NCBI GenBank assembly: GCA_964017065.1
Contig: OZ024787.1
Coordinates: 7,735,899-7,799,898 of the forward strand
Origin: Haliclona indistincta
Taxonomy: Eukaryota > Porifera > Demospongiae > Haplosclerida > Chalinidae
Length of the DNA stretch: 64,000 bases
Reading direction: 5' to 3'
Position numbers and translations under genes: made by a program. How positions within the stretch are numbered: the stretch's first letter is position 1; every line of letters begins with the position of its first letter. The notes under the pieces were generated by a model. It ran no database searches. It was not told the origin of the DNA and saw only the letters and a program-made list of their open reading frames with translations. Positions 43,010 through 57,269 of the stretch are shown piece by piece.

Positions 43010-43230
43010 ATTTTCTCTGATGTAATCCTCCTCTTGGTCCATGTACCTCTCATAGTGTTCTTCCACTATAAAACAGAACAAAAAGAGAGAATAATTTTAT
43101 GACATAATAACACACAAGTACAATGTAAATTCAATAAGGTAATAACAAGCTAAGTCCACAATGCCCCTAGTAGCCTTCATTAATCCAACCTTCATCTTGT
43201 CTGGTGACTGGGCAATCACGAATGCAAGTA
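43010..43230 (-). pseudogene. SLC15/POT-like transporter 3' fragment (copy 11)
   Basis: Only pieces of the end of the gene remain: the tail (IVEEHYERYMDQEEDYIREN) at 43,010-43,075, a short stretch of the last helix region, and a fragment matching the QSPDKM block near 43,200-43,220. Deletions remove the sequence between them. The fragment ends at a pogo-like MITE. Confidence 0.75.
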
Positions 43231-43233
43231 CAG

Positions 43234-43340
43234 TGAAACCTGCTTAATAAGACCACCCTTGGGACCAAAATGAAAATTGTGGTCTTACTTATAGAGGTGG
43301 TCTTATTACTCAAGTGGTCCTTAAGACAGGTTCACTGCAG
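43234..43340. mobile_element. Short pogo/mariner-like MITE
   Basis: The left end (CAGTGAAACCTG after TA) is mirrored by the right end (CAGGTTCACTG). The interior has an inner inverted repeat (AATAAGACCAC with GTGGTCTTATT). Ends of this type with TA duplication are typical of pogo/Tigger-like MITEs. The right flank is CA, so the TA is not clearly duplicated. Confidence 0.65.
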
Positions 43341-43705
43341 TAGAAATGATAATAGTAAAACCAATAGTAAACTGCTGTATCAATAGATATTATTTTGTAA
43401 ATCTTCAAAGAAGATATATCAACGAAGTCAAAAGACTGCACTGATGAACAAAATTATGTTGTCTCAGCATACAAGTGCACTAAGCTCACCTGAAGTGGCA
43501 CCAATTATTTGATCTAAAGGAAGCATGGCTGCTGACAAACATGAGTATAGTAGCCAAGCCCAACTAGAAATGTTGCTAATGACAACAGCATGCAGGGTTC
43601 TATTGGTAGAACCTCTTTTATTGTAAACAGAACATTTTGTTTGCTTGAAAAGAAACAATATACAAAAGTATGTAAGTAGAGCATGTTACAATAATAATAC
43701 ATGTA
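43341..43705 (-). pseudogene. Transporter relic downstream of copy 12
   Basis: This is a decayed transporter fragment (AAMLPLDQIIGATSGELSALV) around 43,465-43,560, in the same relative position as the relics at 13,410, 15,440, 17,490 and 20,720. Confidence 0.6.
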
Positions 43706-45283
43706 TTATGACTGTGATCTATCACTATCATAGTTCAGTGAACCATAGTATTGTGGATTTTCTCTCATGTACTCCTCCTCCTGGTCCATGTACCTCTCAT
43801 AGTGTTCCTCCACTATGGCCTGTATGTTGATCTCTCTGTTCCTCTCACGTAGTCTGTAGCGCTTGGAAAGGACCAGGAAGACCACAAACAACACAACAAG
43901 AGATAATGATTTTATAACATCAGAACACAACGTAAAGTCAACAAGATAATAACAAGCAAAGTCAACAATGCCTCCAGTAGCCTGAATTATTCCAAATACA
44001 AGACCTTTCATCTTGTCTGGTGACTGAGCAATAATTATTACATTTAGAAGAATGCCAGATATAGTATACCCAATACGATAGAACACAATAAGTCCAACTT
44101 TCCAGTACCACTCCACATAACTATCTGGTGCTGTGCCATTAGCTGCTAGACAAGTGAGATATCTTTGTACATCATCTGAGACTATTACACCATATAGTGC
44201 TGATGCAGTCAGTGATATAAAGCACACTATAAACACAAACATGCCTGCACCAATGCATGTTAACATACTTGGATTACAACCAAAACGACACCGACGCATC
44301 GCGAGTTGATAGAACGGAATCAGTAGTAGAGGAATGAGCCAATCTTCAAATCCATCTCCTATCAAAGAATCGGCATAGCTGCCATTTTCAGTAAAAATGT
44401 TTAACATTGGAGTATCTGATAGATAACCAAGACTGAGATGCAAGCATATTACTATTGGAAGCAAGCGTAGGACAGTCTTGACATCCTCTACCTCCTCTTC
44501 AGTGAAGGGTCCTCCGAATTTCCTTTTGCCATAGTCCATACGTGTGGGCTGTTCCTCATCAATATAGGTGAAGGCACTGCGTCTCTCAGGGTATCTGTGC
44601 TTCCTAGTGTAGTTGAGTACCTGTATGATGAGCTTGATGGGGTTAGTGACCTTATGAGTTTTGTCCAACCACTGCTGACATAAGCAATCACTGATGATGA
44701 TCACAGCAAGAGGAACAGCAAAAATAACAGCCAATTCAACAGTGATAGATGAAGGCAGTACATAAAGAAATGTGCATATGTCAGACACAGCATCACCTAG
44801 CTCATCAGCCCAGTAATACCAACATATAACTGCACTAAGCTCATCTGAAGTGGCACCAATTATCTGATCTGATATAAATGGAAGCATAGCTATTGGGTAA
44901 CACGCTAGTCCAATGTACACTAGAAGAGATCCTGAAGCCAATAGCAAGGTAGAAGCTAAAGCAACTCCACTAGTAATTATCCCAAGAAACAGGAAAATAC
45001 TTGCAAAAAATATTACAAATGAAGCAAAATTGATTACGTTATATCTTCCAAATTTAACATCAGCAAACCAACCAGCAACAGGAGCAAGAATAAAGGTATT
45101 AAGTCCAAACTTTATAGAAAAAGGATTACTAAATTTTTCATTTTGAAAGAACATGCACCATGAGAAAGACAACAATGCCTGCCACATCAATAGCAACAGT
45201 ATTTTCTTACTGCAGCAGGTAATACGTGATCTCCTCCACCATTGGTTCAAGCGACTGTGACCAGAAGTAGTAGAACCAACCAT
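43706..45283 (-). CDS. SLC15/POT-like proton-coupled transporter, intact (copy 12)
   Basis: This intact single-exon gene encodes 525 residues from the ATG at 45,283 (MVGSTTSGHS), chosen because it matches the MAGSTRVSQ start of relatives. An upstream in-frame ATG at 45,358 would add 25 residues with no family match. It has GWFADVKFGRYN, FISDQIIGATSDEL, the loop DCLCQQWLDKTHKV, EEEVEDVKTVLRLLP, QSPDKMKGLVFG and the acidic tail ending NYDSDRSQS. A small in-frame insertion gives TSGVALASTLLL where others have TSGVASTLLL. The longer DSDRSQS tail groups it with pseudogene copies 5-7 rather than with copies 2, 3 and 9. Confidence 0.85.
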   Translation of the reverse strand: MVGSTTSGHSRLNQWWRRSRITCCSKKILLLLMWQALLSFSWCMFFQNEKFSNPFSIKFGLNTFILAPVAGWFADVKFGRYNVINFASFVIFFASIFLFLGIITSGVALASTLLLASGSLLVYIGLACYPIAMLPFISDQIIGATSDELSAVICWYYWADELGDAVSDICTFLYVLPSSITVELAVIFAVPLAVIIISDCLCQQWLDKTHKVTNPIKLIIQVLNYTRKHRYPERRSAFTYIDEEQPTRMDYGKRKFGGPFTEEEVEDVKTVLRLLPIVICLHLSLGYLSDTPMLNIFTENGSYADSLIGDGFEDWLIPLLLIPFYQLAMRRCRFGCNPSMLTCIGAGMFVFIVCFISLTASALYGVIVSDDVQRYLTCLAANGTAPDSYVEWYWKVGLIVFYRIGYTISGILLNVIIIAQSPDKMKGLVFGIIQATGGIVDFACYYLVDFTLCSDVIKSLSLVVLFVVFLVLSKRYRLRERNREINIQAIVEEHYERYMDQEEEYMRENPQYYGSLNYDSDRSQS

Positions 45284-45396
45284 GATGAGACAGCAAATGT
45301 AAAAGACAATAATGATCCGGTCAATTGTTATAATGTTTTCATATCTCTCTCTATTCATGCAGTCATTCAGAATAGTAAACCAGCGTTGAAATTTTA

Positions 45397-46325
45397 TAAA
45401 TCCTTATTGAAGAGTTACCAAAAATAAAAACAAAGTACAAAAGTCTACACTCATAAACGTCATTATGTTGTCTCAGCATGCAATTCACATCTGAAGTGGC
45501 CCAACTATACATGAGTCAAGAAGTGAACCAAACTCAATAATTGCTTTTTATATTTAACCTACAGTATGCATTGTACTCCCACCTGATTTATCAACAAGCC
45601 AGCTATGATCAATAACAATAAGTAAATTATAAGCAATGACAGTCTTTGAAATTTTGAAAGTCTTTGAAATTTATGTGCAATGAAAGTCTTTGAAAGCTAT
45701 AAAATTTTTTTAGTTATGTCAACATCATCAACATGAAATCATACTGCTTGTAAGCGCTGCCTTTTTGACAAATCTTATAAGTTCACTAGTCCCAAGAATT
45801 TATTTTACACTGTTTCTTCAGACATTATTTTGCCACTTCTAGTGGATTGTGTCTTTTTCTAGCTGTTCCAGTTGTTTTGACCATCATCAGTGACTGCTTG
45901 TGTCAGCAGTGGTTGGACAGGACTCATAATGTCACTAACCCCATCAAGTTCAAAAAAGCTCGACATTAACTTAATTTGCAGCAAGTATTATTAATGCACT
46001 CTTTCACAGTTGCTGCCATAGATAACAAATTTTATTATGGTAACACTCCAATGCTTGGAATTACTAGTTGCTGCATTAAGTTCTGTTATGAGAAGAGCCT
46101 TAATCAGGAAAATGCCACTTGTATTGTGCATAGTATTATTCAAATCAGTGGTGTTTATTGAAGATAGTACAAGCATGTATGCTATGAATTGGTACTGCTG
46201 ATGAATATTGCATTGCCCTATACATAGGTACCGGTGCTGCATGGAACTGTTGTATACAACGTATTGAATGATGAATGAAAAGCAGCTTGTCAATACTTTG
46301 TATCATAGCTTCATTTTGCATGTCA
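45397..46325 (+). repeat. Right copy of the segmental duplication
   Basis: This is homologous to 1-925 in the same orientation. A transporter relic at 45,840-45,960 reads like DCLCQQWLDRTH.VTNPIK. No open gene is present. Confidence 0.75.
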
Positions 46326-47446
46326 ATGGCTGGTCTTAGAGTATCGATAGACACTTCGGGTCCCAGTCGCTGGAAGAAATGGTGGAGGAGATCACCCAAT
46401 ACCTGCTGTAGTAAGAAGATACTGTTGCTACTGGTGTGGTTCACTTTCTCATTATCTATATTGATAAAGCAGACAATTACGTATTATGACACGACGTTAG
46501 TCTTGCTCCTTCCATTGGCTGGCTTGCTGATGTCAAATTTGAAAGTGTTTTTCTGACATTGTTTTGCACATCAGTCCATCAAAACTCAATTCAAGTGGAT
46601 TGTCTCTTTTTGTTGCTATTCCAATTGTTTTTAATCATCATCAGTGACTGCTTGTGTCAGCAGTGGTTGGACAGGACTCATAAGGTCACTAACCCCACTA
46701 TCATCATTAAACTCCTTTTAGCTCTTATTATCTGATTGTAATTTACAACCTTTTATTAGCTACGGTAAACTTAATAACAGCTTCACTGAGGAGGAGGTAG
46801 AGGATGTCAAAACATTCTTCCGTTTATTTCCAATGATAATTTCCGTAAACATCTGTGTTGGAGGCCTGACATACTCTCCCGTGAAGGTTTTTCAAGATGG
46901 CAGTAATTTCATGGTTTTATTAAGCAAAGCTTTACGAGATTGGCTGGTTCCTCTACTGCTGTATTTCACAGGTGTGTTCGTCATTGTGTTCCAAGCATGC
47001 TTAGTTGCATCGTTGCTGGCTTACTTTTGTATATTGATGGTTACATGCTGTTAGTAGCATCATCACTTTATGGTGTACTAATCCTTATCATGCATGTACA
47101 GCACTAGCACCTGATACAACAGCTCTGACAGTCACACCAGAGTGGTACTGGAAAATTGGTCCTTTCGTCTTGCATCATATTGGTTACGCTGTATGCACTG
47201 TTCTTCTTGAGTTCATAGCTCTGTCACCAAACAAAATGAAAGGTCTTGTATCCAAGAGTTCACTTTGTGCTGGGACATGCCAGCATTACTTGGTGTTGTA
47301 GTACTGTTTGTGGTCTTCCTGGTCCTTTCCAAGCGCTACAGTGACACTACGTGAGAGGAACAGAGAGATCAACAGGCCATAGTGGAGGAACACTATGAGA
47401 GGTATATGGACCAGGAGGAGGAGAACATGAGACACCAACACTACTG
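46326..47446 (+). pseudogene. SLC15/POT-like transporter pseudogene (copy 13)
   Basis: This is the partner of the pseudogene at 926-2,010 and more decayed in its first half. It begins MAGLRVSIDTSGPSRWKKWWRRSPNT, loses the POT motif region, keeps a short DCLCQQWLDRTH stretch (46,645-46,690) and EEEVEDVKTF (46,786-46,815). After several shifts it keeps SPNKMKGLV, FVVFLVLSKRY and an EEHYERYMDQEEE tail to 47,446. The end survives here, whereas the left copy has lost it. Confidence 0.85.
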
Positions 47447-47918
47447 ATTGCAACATGCATGACTGTCATGTTTTGCAATCTGTGATACTGCAACACCTTG
47501 GTTTGAGTACAAAAATTGTATTTTACTGTAAAAAATTTGTCAATTGCACACAAAATTTGACGTTTGATTTATGGGCGTGTCTTACTTGTCAAACTAGTTT
47601 TTACACGGTGATGCAACTACAAATGAATTTCGATGACAGATGATCTTGTCTTGTTCACTCAGCTAGTCTTGGCATTGCTACTGGTTACGTCTGTTTCCTC
47701 AAACAAGTCGCAAAAAGCTGCAAAACCTGCATCGGAGCAATCACGCACCGTTGTCTCTCTACTTTTCCCAATCAAGTCTCTCAACTCCCTGAAGATGTCG
47801 TGCTGGAAGTCCTGACGCACCCAACCTTCTACTGAGATACTCTCCCCTAAACTATCTTCTGTGAATAGAACCTTTATCTAGACAGTACTCGCTGCCCAGG
47901 ATCGTTTTGAATCACGCG
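47447..47918. other. Upstream region of the SLC25A38-type gene
   Basis: An open frame of 60 codons (47,633-47,815) begins with a hydrophobic stretch but has no support from family features. The rest is probable 5' flank. No promoter element can be named. Confidence 0.45.
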
Positions 47919-51655
<3,737 letters not shown>

Positions 51656-52081
51656 TTTAATTTATGTTCACTTTACTAAATATTCTTGTCCTTTCTCTAG
51701 ATTTTTAAATTTACCCAAAAATTCATCGAAGATGGATCACACTAATTATTTATTTTTTGTCAAAGCAGCAGAAATCAGAACATTCCAGATTTTATTTTAT
51801 TATAAACCTGTCATTTTCCGCAGTCAATCTCTGTTGCCATTTTGGCAACTCGTTCATTCTAGCCACTCACACAATCCACAGGATAGTCTGCCACTCGTTT
51901 TTTGAGTGACATTCATGAATTTTTATCATGACCTATTGAATTATATTCATTGGTATCACGTGACAAAATTAATGGTTATTGCGTATGGGCGTGAGCAAAG
52001 TAATATTGAAGGCCGTGGCAACTGGCAAGAAGACCCTTTGCTGTCCAGTTGGATGGTGTGTTGAGCGCGCTACAAGCAGTT
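51656..52081. promoter_or_regulatory. Intergenic interval SLC25A38 to Galpha
   Basis: This 426-bp AT-rich interval must hold the end of the carrier transcript and the promoter of the G-protein gene on the same strand. No specific element is visible. An in-frame ATG at 52,049 could extend the G-protein by 11 residues. Confidence 0.4.
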
Positions 52082-53611
52082 ATGATGGCGTGTTGGTTAT
52101 CTGAGGACGATAAGGAGTCGCAGAGACGCCATAGACAAATCGAGCGGCAGCTGAGGCAAGATGACCGGGTGAAGAACTGGAAAAAAGAGGTGAAGATTCT
52201 TCTGCTTGGCGCCGGTGAATCCGGCAAGAGCACGTTTCTGAAGCAGATGCGTATCATCCATGGAGAGGACTACAGCGTGGAAGACCGTATAGAGTTTCGT
52301 CCGCTCATTTATCACAATATTCTCAAGGGCATGAAAGTGCTCATCGAGGTCAGAAAGCGTCTGCAAATTCCTTTCGAAGACCCCAACAACGAAGGAAACG
52401 CCGACATCATCAGCGCCTACCACCATCGCACGCAAGAATTAGCGCCACAAGACTTTGCGCCATACGTAGACCCACTGGTAGCACTCTGGCGAGATCAAGG
52501 CATTAAAAATACACTCCAACGAAGCAACGAGTTTCAATTGGTTAGTCAAGCATGCAGCTAGTATAACCAGTAACACGCATACAGCTCTGTGTCTGCTAGA
52601 CCTGTGCTTCCCATTAAAAGCCAGCTAGTGAACTTTGGCTAGCTCAAAGGTGTCTTGTCATGCACAAAGTGTCTGTTGTAGTATGAGTGTCTTTGACTGT
52701 ATTTACGTGTACTGTATATTGTATTATTGCGTTCCATTATTGTGCATTGCTGTGTGTGTGTCGGTTTATTGTTCCCATGTGTGCTTGCTGTATACATACA
52801 TCTCCATGCTGCCGGCTATACTTGTATTAGCATGTCAAGGTCACTGTTGTGAGTAGGTGATAGCTGCAGCACAAACAATGAAATGAGAAATGCTTAAGTT
52901 GAAGTTAAGCATCCAAGCAGACTAAGATTACAAGATGCCCTCAATAACCCAGGCAGTTTTTCTACTGGTATGGCAGCCCAAGGTGTTAAAAGTAGTGAGG
53001 GTCTACTGTCTTCATTATACGTTCCGCATTTGAGTGTGAGCTTACAGTAGTCAGTCCATACACTCGATATTTTGCAAGCTGGGTACTTGTTGTAACTGCC
53101 CCTTACTCATTGGGAGGCATTGCTGTACATATGTTCAGTCAAGGGTTGATACAATAACTGATTGTTTGTTCACTACATCCTTTTACTCCTCCTACTTCAT
53201 TTTGTTGTTAGGGTGACCAAGTCTCCTATCTTATGAGAAGAGTAGAAGAAGTAGGAGCACCGGTAAGTGACCGCACACACACTCATGCACACACATGATG
53301 TTACTTTAGCAAGATCAGGGCAATTCTTCGTTTTAAAGCATCCGAGGATTCCAATCAGAGGGTGTCCAGTTATATTCTGGCTTGCCCTACTCCAAGACAA
53401 GCCCTGAGAATTGTTTAGTATAAAAAAATACTGAAATAGTGACAAAACTAATTGGGCTAGTAGTAAACCTAGTAGGCATCTGAGCGAGGGCATTAATTTC
53501 TATTTCTACAGTGTCTTACTACTGACTTTACCTCTGTTATGCACACGCACGCACGCACACACACACACACACACACACACTCACTCTCTCTCTCTCTCTC
53601 TCTCTCACACT

Positions 53612-53646
<35 letters not shown>

Positions 53647-56600
53647 CACACACACTCACTAACTACACACACACTCGCATGTGTGTATTGTATCAATTGT
53701 CTAATTTGTATAATTCATTGTACATGGTATGTATCGTTACAGTTGTCACTCTCAGAGTTGTCATAACCCCACACAAGCATTGCCCTAATAGAGGCTGTGG
53801 GAAAACTCTTTAGTTGAGAAAACCTGCTGAAATAGCCTGTTTACACTTGGATTTGTTGATGTGAAAAGGGCAGTAGCACTTGTCAAAGCAGTGGTGTCCC
53901 TCTGGTGCAGGGTTTTGATTCAGTTTGTCTCCATTGTTATGCTAAAGAGAATAGGATGGTGTAGCTTCTGAGGTTTACTCATGAAGCATTTTTGAATTTT
54001 CCTAGAGACATTCGACTTGCTGAAGCACTTGAGAATTACAATGCACAATACAAACTAATGGTTGTATAATGTGTATGGTATTTAATAACACGTGCATAGA
54101 TACTACCTAGTGATGGATATACTTAAAAAAGTAAACAATGGTAGTTATAGCAACATTTTGGAGGTTAGATGAGTTTAGCAATCTTTCTTGTTTGCTTAAG
54201 TCCCTACTTGTGTTTCTCGTCATTGTTTCAAATAATCACATGACGTCTTGTATGGGGGGATGGGTGATTCCTAGCCTTCATAGAATAGCCTTGTTCACGA
54301 TCCAGTGCAAGCGCAATCGTGATGACTCAACAACAGAGCTTATTCTGTCTAGAGAGAACTGACATTTCAAATTTTGCCTTGTTCTTCTACAAGAGAGATA
54401 TTTACTGAATTCAATGTTATACATCACCGCTACTTGCATCCAGTTTTATTAATTTTCACTTGAGTGTTCTTTAGCTATCTATAATTATATCTTCTCTGGT
54501 TGAAAAAAACTATCATTATTTCTGACTGTTGTTTTATGCTGTGTGCTGCATACAGGAGAATCCTCGACCGATTCATCTACAGACAGCATTTGTCTGAAAC
54601 TTGAGTACTTTAAAAAAAATTAGTGTTAGCTAGAACACACGTGTTAGCAGGAATTTTGATTCGTCAAGCAACCTGATATTCTATGTATGCAATCACAGTG
54701 GGCAATGAGCAAAGCATTGGCTCTGCATTTCATGCAATTTGTCACTGCCTTTGATGATGTGTCGTCATATAGCGATTATTTTGTACATGGTCTGTAAATA
54801 ACTCGAGAATGGAGTGTAAAGAGAGCTTTTTAGTTTTGTATACATTCCATTCAATTCTGTGCGAAGGTTTTGATTGATCAACATTCAGTATTCATTTGCC
54901 TTCAATTCCAACACGTGTATATTGGAATGCCTCGCGCTGACGTCAATGTTGACGCAATTGTCTCTCACATTACAATGGTTTGAAGAGATCTTGCAGCGCC
55001 ACGGTCAAAGCAGAAGTAACACATTTTCTTACCTTGATCAATCAAACATGCGCTTCAATTCTCTGATGCAGGTCCGCACGTGACCAGCCGTGTTTGATTG
55101 GTCAACGTATTACTTCCGCTCTGACTGTGGCGTTGCAAGATCTCTTCAAACCACTGTAGTGGGTTAAATTTTATTAGGTCTTTAGTCAGCTGTCTATTTT
55201 ATACGCATTCGTTATTGCCCTCACGCGAGGGCATTAGCCGACATAAATGACCGTGTGAAAGTCGAGTTGCCCGAGCAACGGTTGAGGGCGCAGCCCGAGT
55301 TGTGTAGGGCAATAACTGGCTTATTATAATTCATCACACATAACACTGTGAGTGCAATAACATTGCAAATTTTCAAAGACGCTACGCGCGGCCAATAACC
55401 TACATTAATGCCCTTGAATAGAGCAATCCGATTGGTGAAAGATGACGTACTATTTTATACCAGTGCTTGTGTTCTAGTGCTTGCTAGGCTCTATCCAAAT
55501 TGCATGCAATTGTTTCGTGTGGGTGAGTAAATGCACCATTGTCTGGTCCTTTCTGTTTATGTTCATGTCTAATATTGTTTATACAGAACATACAATAAAG
55601 GTAAAGTCAACACTGAGTCAACGCTTGATTGTCTAGTAGTTAAAACTTGAAAGAAGTGTTGTATTTGTCTGAGATACCAATGCAGTATGAAACAAAGCCA
55701 AGTGCACATATTGCATCTAGAGACCCACCCATACTGTGGATGCTTTAACTCGTGGGCATCATCTAGTGCCTTTCATGTGCCTTTCTTGTACACCTCATTT
55801 TGAAATTTTAACTCACATAGCAGGGATGCGCACTTGTGGGCATATGGGATTTTGAAATATCTAGACATTTTGCTGTAAGACCATCTAATGGCAAATTGTC
55901 AGTACAAACACATAGCTACTTACAAGCTGGAGATTTTGTGAGCTAGCTACTATTAATTTCAGGCAATAATAGCTAACTGGTTACACCCTTTGCATAGCAG
56001 AGTAGTGCATGTAACAGCTTCCTGTTGAACCTTGAACCTAGGCTGCTGTTCAGACATTTTGTCTATCTAGTACACATGTTTATATTATCTTTCTCTTGCT
56101 CTTCTCAGGATTATGTTCCTAGTAGAGAAGATGTCCTTCACTCTCGGAAAGCCACCAGAGGGATACATGAGTATGTGGTACCAATAAGAAGTGTTCAATT
56201 TCGTTTTGTCGATGTCGGAGGTCAGAGATCACAACGACAAAAGTGGTTCTCGTGCTTCGATGACGTGACAGCCATTCTCTTTCTGGTAGCGTGCAGTGGA
56301 TTCGATCAAACGATCTTGGAAGACAGAGTCACGAATCGACTGATTGAGTCTCTCAATATATTCGAGACCATCGTGAACAATAGATGTTTCCGGCACATCA
56401 CAATCATCATTTTCTTCAACAAGTACGATCTATTGCAGCATAAAATTCAGAAGTCCAACATTAGTGAGTTCTTCCCAAATTTTCGCGGTGATCCACGCAA
56501 CCTTGATCACGTAAAAGGCTTTCTAATTGGTCTCTACGATGAAGTGCGAAGAAATCTTCGCCAAGACTTTTACCACCATTTCACGACTGCAACGAACACA

Positions 56601-56678
56601 GAGAACATCAAAAAAGTCTTTAAGGACGTAAAGGACTCTATTTTGAAGGGTCACATTGATGAACTAATGCAGATATAG
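52082..56678 (+). CDS. GNA13: G-protein alpha subunit, G12/13 class, 3 exons
   Basis: This is a heterotrimeric G-protein alpha subunit of the G12/13 class, which in animals couples receptors to RhoGEFs and the actin cytoskeleton. Exons: 52,082-52,540; 53,212-53,262; 56,109-56,678, giving 359 residues. The P-loop reads GAGESGKSTFLKQMRIIHG (about 39-57). Switch I is RKATRGIHEY with the Arg needed for GTP hydrolysis. Switch II is DVGGQRSQRQKWFSCFD with the catalytic Gln. The guanine-binding motif is NKYDLL, and FTTATNTENI precedes the C-terminal helix ending ELMQI. The N-terminus has Cys (MACWLSE) as a possible palmitoylation site and no Gly2 for myristoylation, as in G12/13. The class assignment rests on ESGKSTFLKQMRIIHG and the DYVPSREDVLHSRKATRGIHEY stretch. 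The start could be 11 codons upstream. Confidence 0.9.
53545..53676. repeat. CA/CT microsatellite in Galpha intron 2
   Basis: This consists of (CA)n, then (CT)n, then (CA)n tracts with minor interruptions. Confidence 0.92.
54971..55158. mobile_element. Palindromic MITE in Galpha intron 2
   Basis: The left end TACAATGGTTTGAAGAGATC is mirrored at the right end. The inverted arms of about 75 bp include CGCCACGGTCA/TGACTGTGGCG and GTTTGATTGGTCAACG-like text, around a loop of about 35 bp. A diverged relative (GATTGGTCAACG with CGGAAGT) is seen at about 61,360-61,510. TA at both ends suits a TA-targeting family. Confidence 0.7.
55211..55316. mobile_element. Very short MITE with GTTATTGCCCT ends
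   Basis: This 106-bp unit is bounded by GTTATTGCCCT and AGGGCAATAAC. It contains further small stem-loops (GCCCTCACGCGAGGGC and GTTGCCCGAGCAAC) and is GC-rich compared with its surroundings. Confidence 0.65.
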
Positions 56679-57269
56679 GACTTCCTTCTCTCTAATGCTC
56701 TATTCTCTACAATGTTAGGAATTGTGGTCAAATTGTGTGTTTGTGGCTCATTGGTTATTGTCATTAAAAAGTTTATGTTGCATAATATTAATAATTATTA
56801 TAATACTGTTACTTTAGCCGTTTATTTTTTAACTGTATCCTCCTGTTCCTAATTATTATACCCAAAACTTTAACAGCCAAAAGTGCCAGATTTAAAATTT
56901 AATCCATCAACAGAGGAGCACATTGTGCAGTAGCTAACTCGCTGCTGAAAAATAACTAAAAAATACACGAGAGAATCAGAGGGTGGATCTAGATGTTGAA
57001 GGGTACTGTCATATCGGTGAAAACAAGGTTACTTCTTACAGCTGGCTGTCTTGCTTCACTTCTAGTAACCATTCCAAGCAGCTGTAAGAGACCCACTATC
57101 TTCATGTTCAGTTTAAAATTTGGACTACAGAAATTCATGTGAATTGTGGTGAAAGTTTAATGAATATATTATTAGCAGCAGTAACGGAATTGATCATGAA
57201 TGAATACAGCAGTTCCAAAGATAAATGTTCAAGAGTTAAAACAAAGCATTTAGAATTGAAATGAGAGGG
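56679..57269. other. Convergent 3' region between Galpha and the zinc-finger gene
   Basis: This is AT-rich sequence between two stop codons on opposite strands. Probable 3' untranslated regions; no repeat or gene is seen. Confidence 0.5.

Noticed and set aside
47633..47815. 60-codon frame with hydrophobic start upstream of SLC25A38
   Set aside because: There are no family features, no splice link in phase that I could support, and the position fits a 5' flank.
52049..52081. Upstream ATG extending the Galpha protein by 11 residues
   Set aside because: The extension has no resemblance to the family N-terminus, whereas MACWLSEDD places a Cys where palmitoylation is expected. It is kept only as an alternative.
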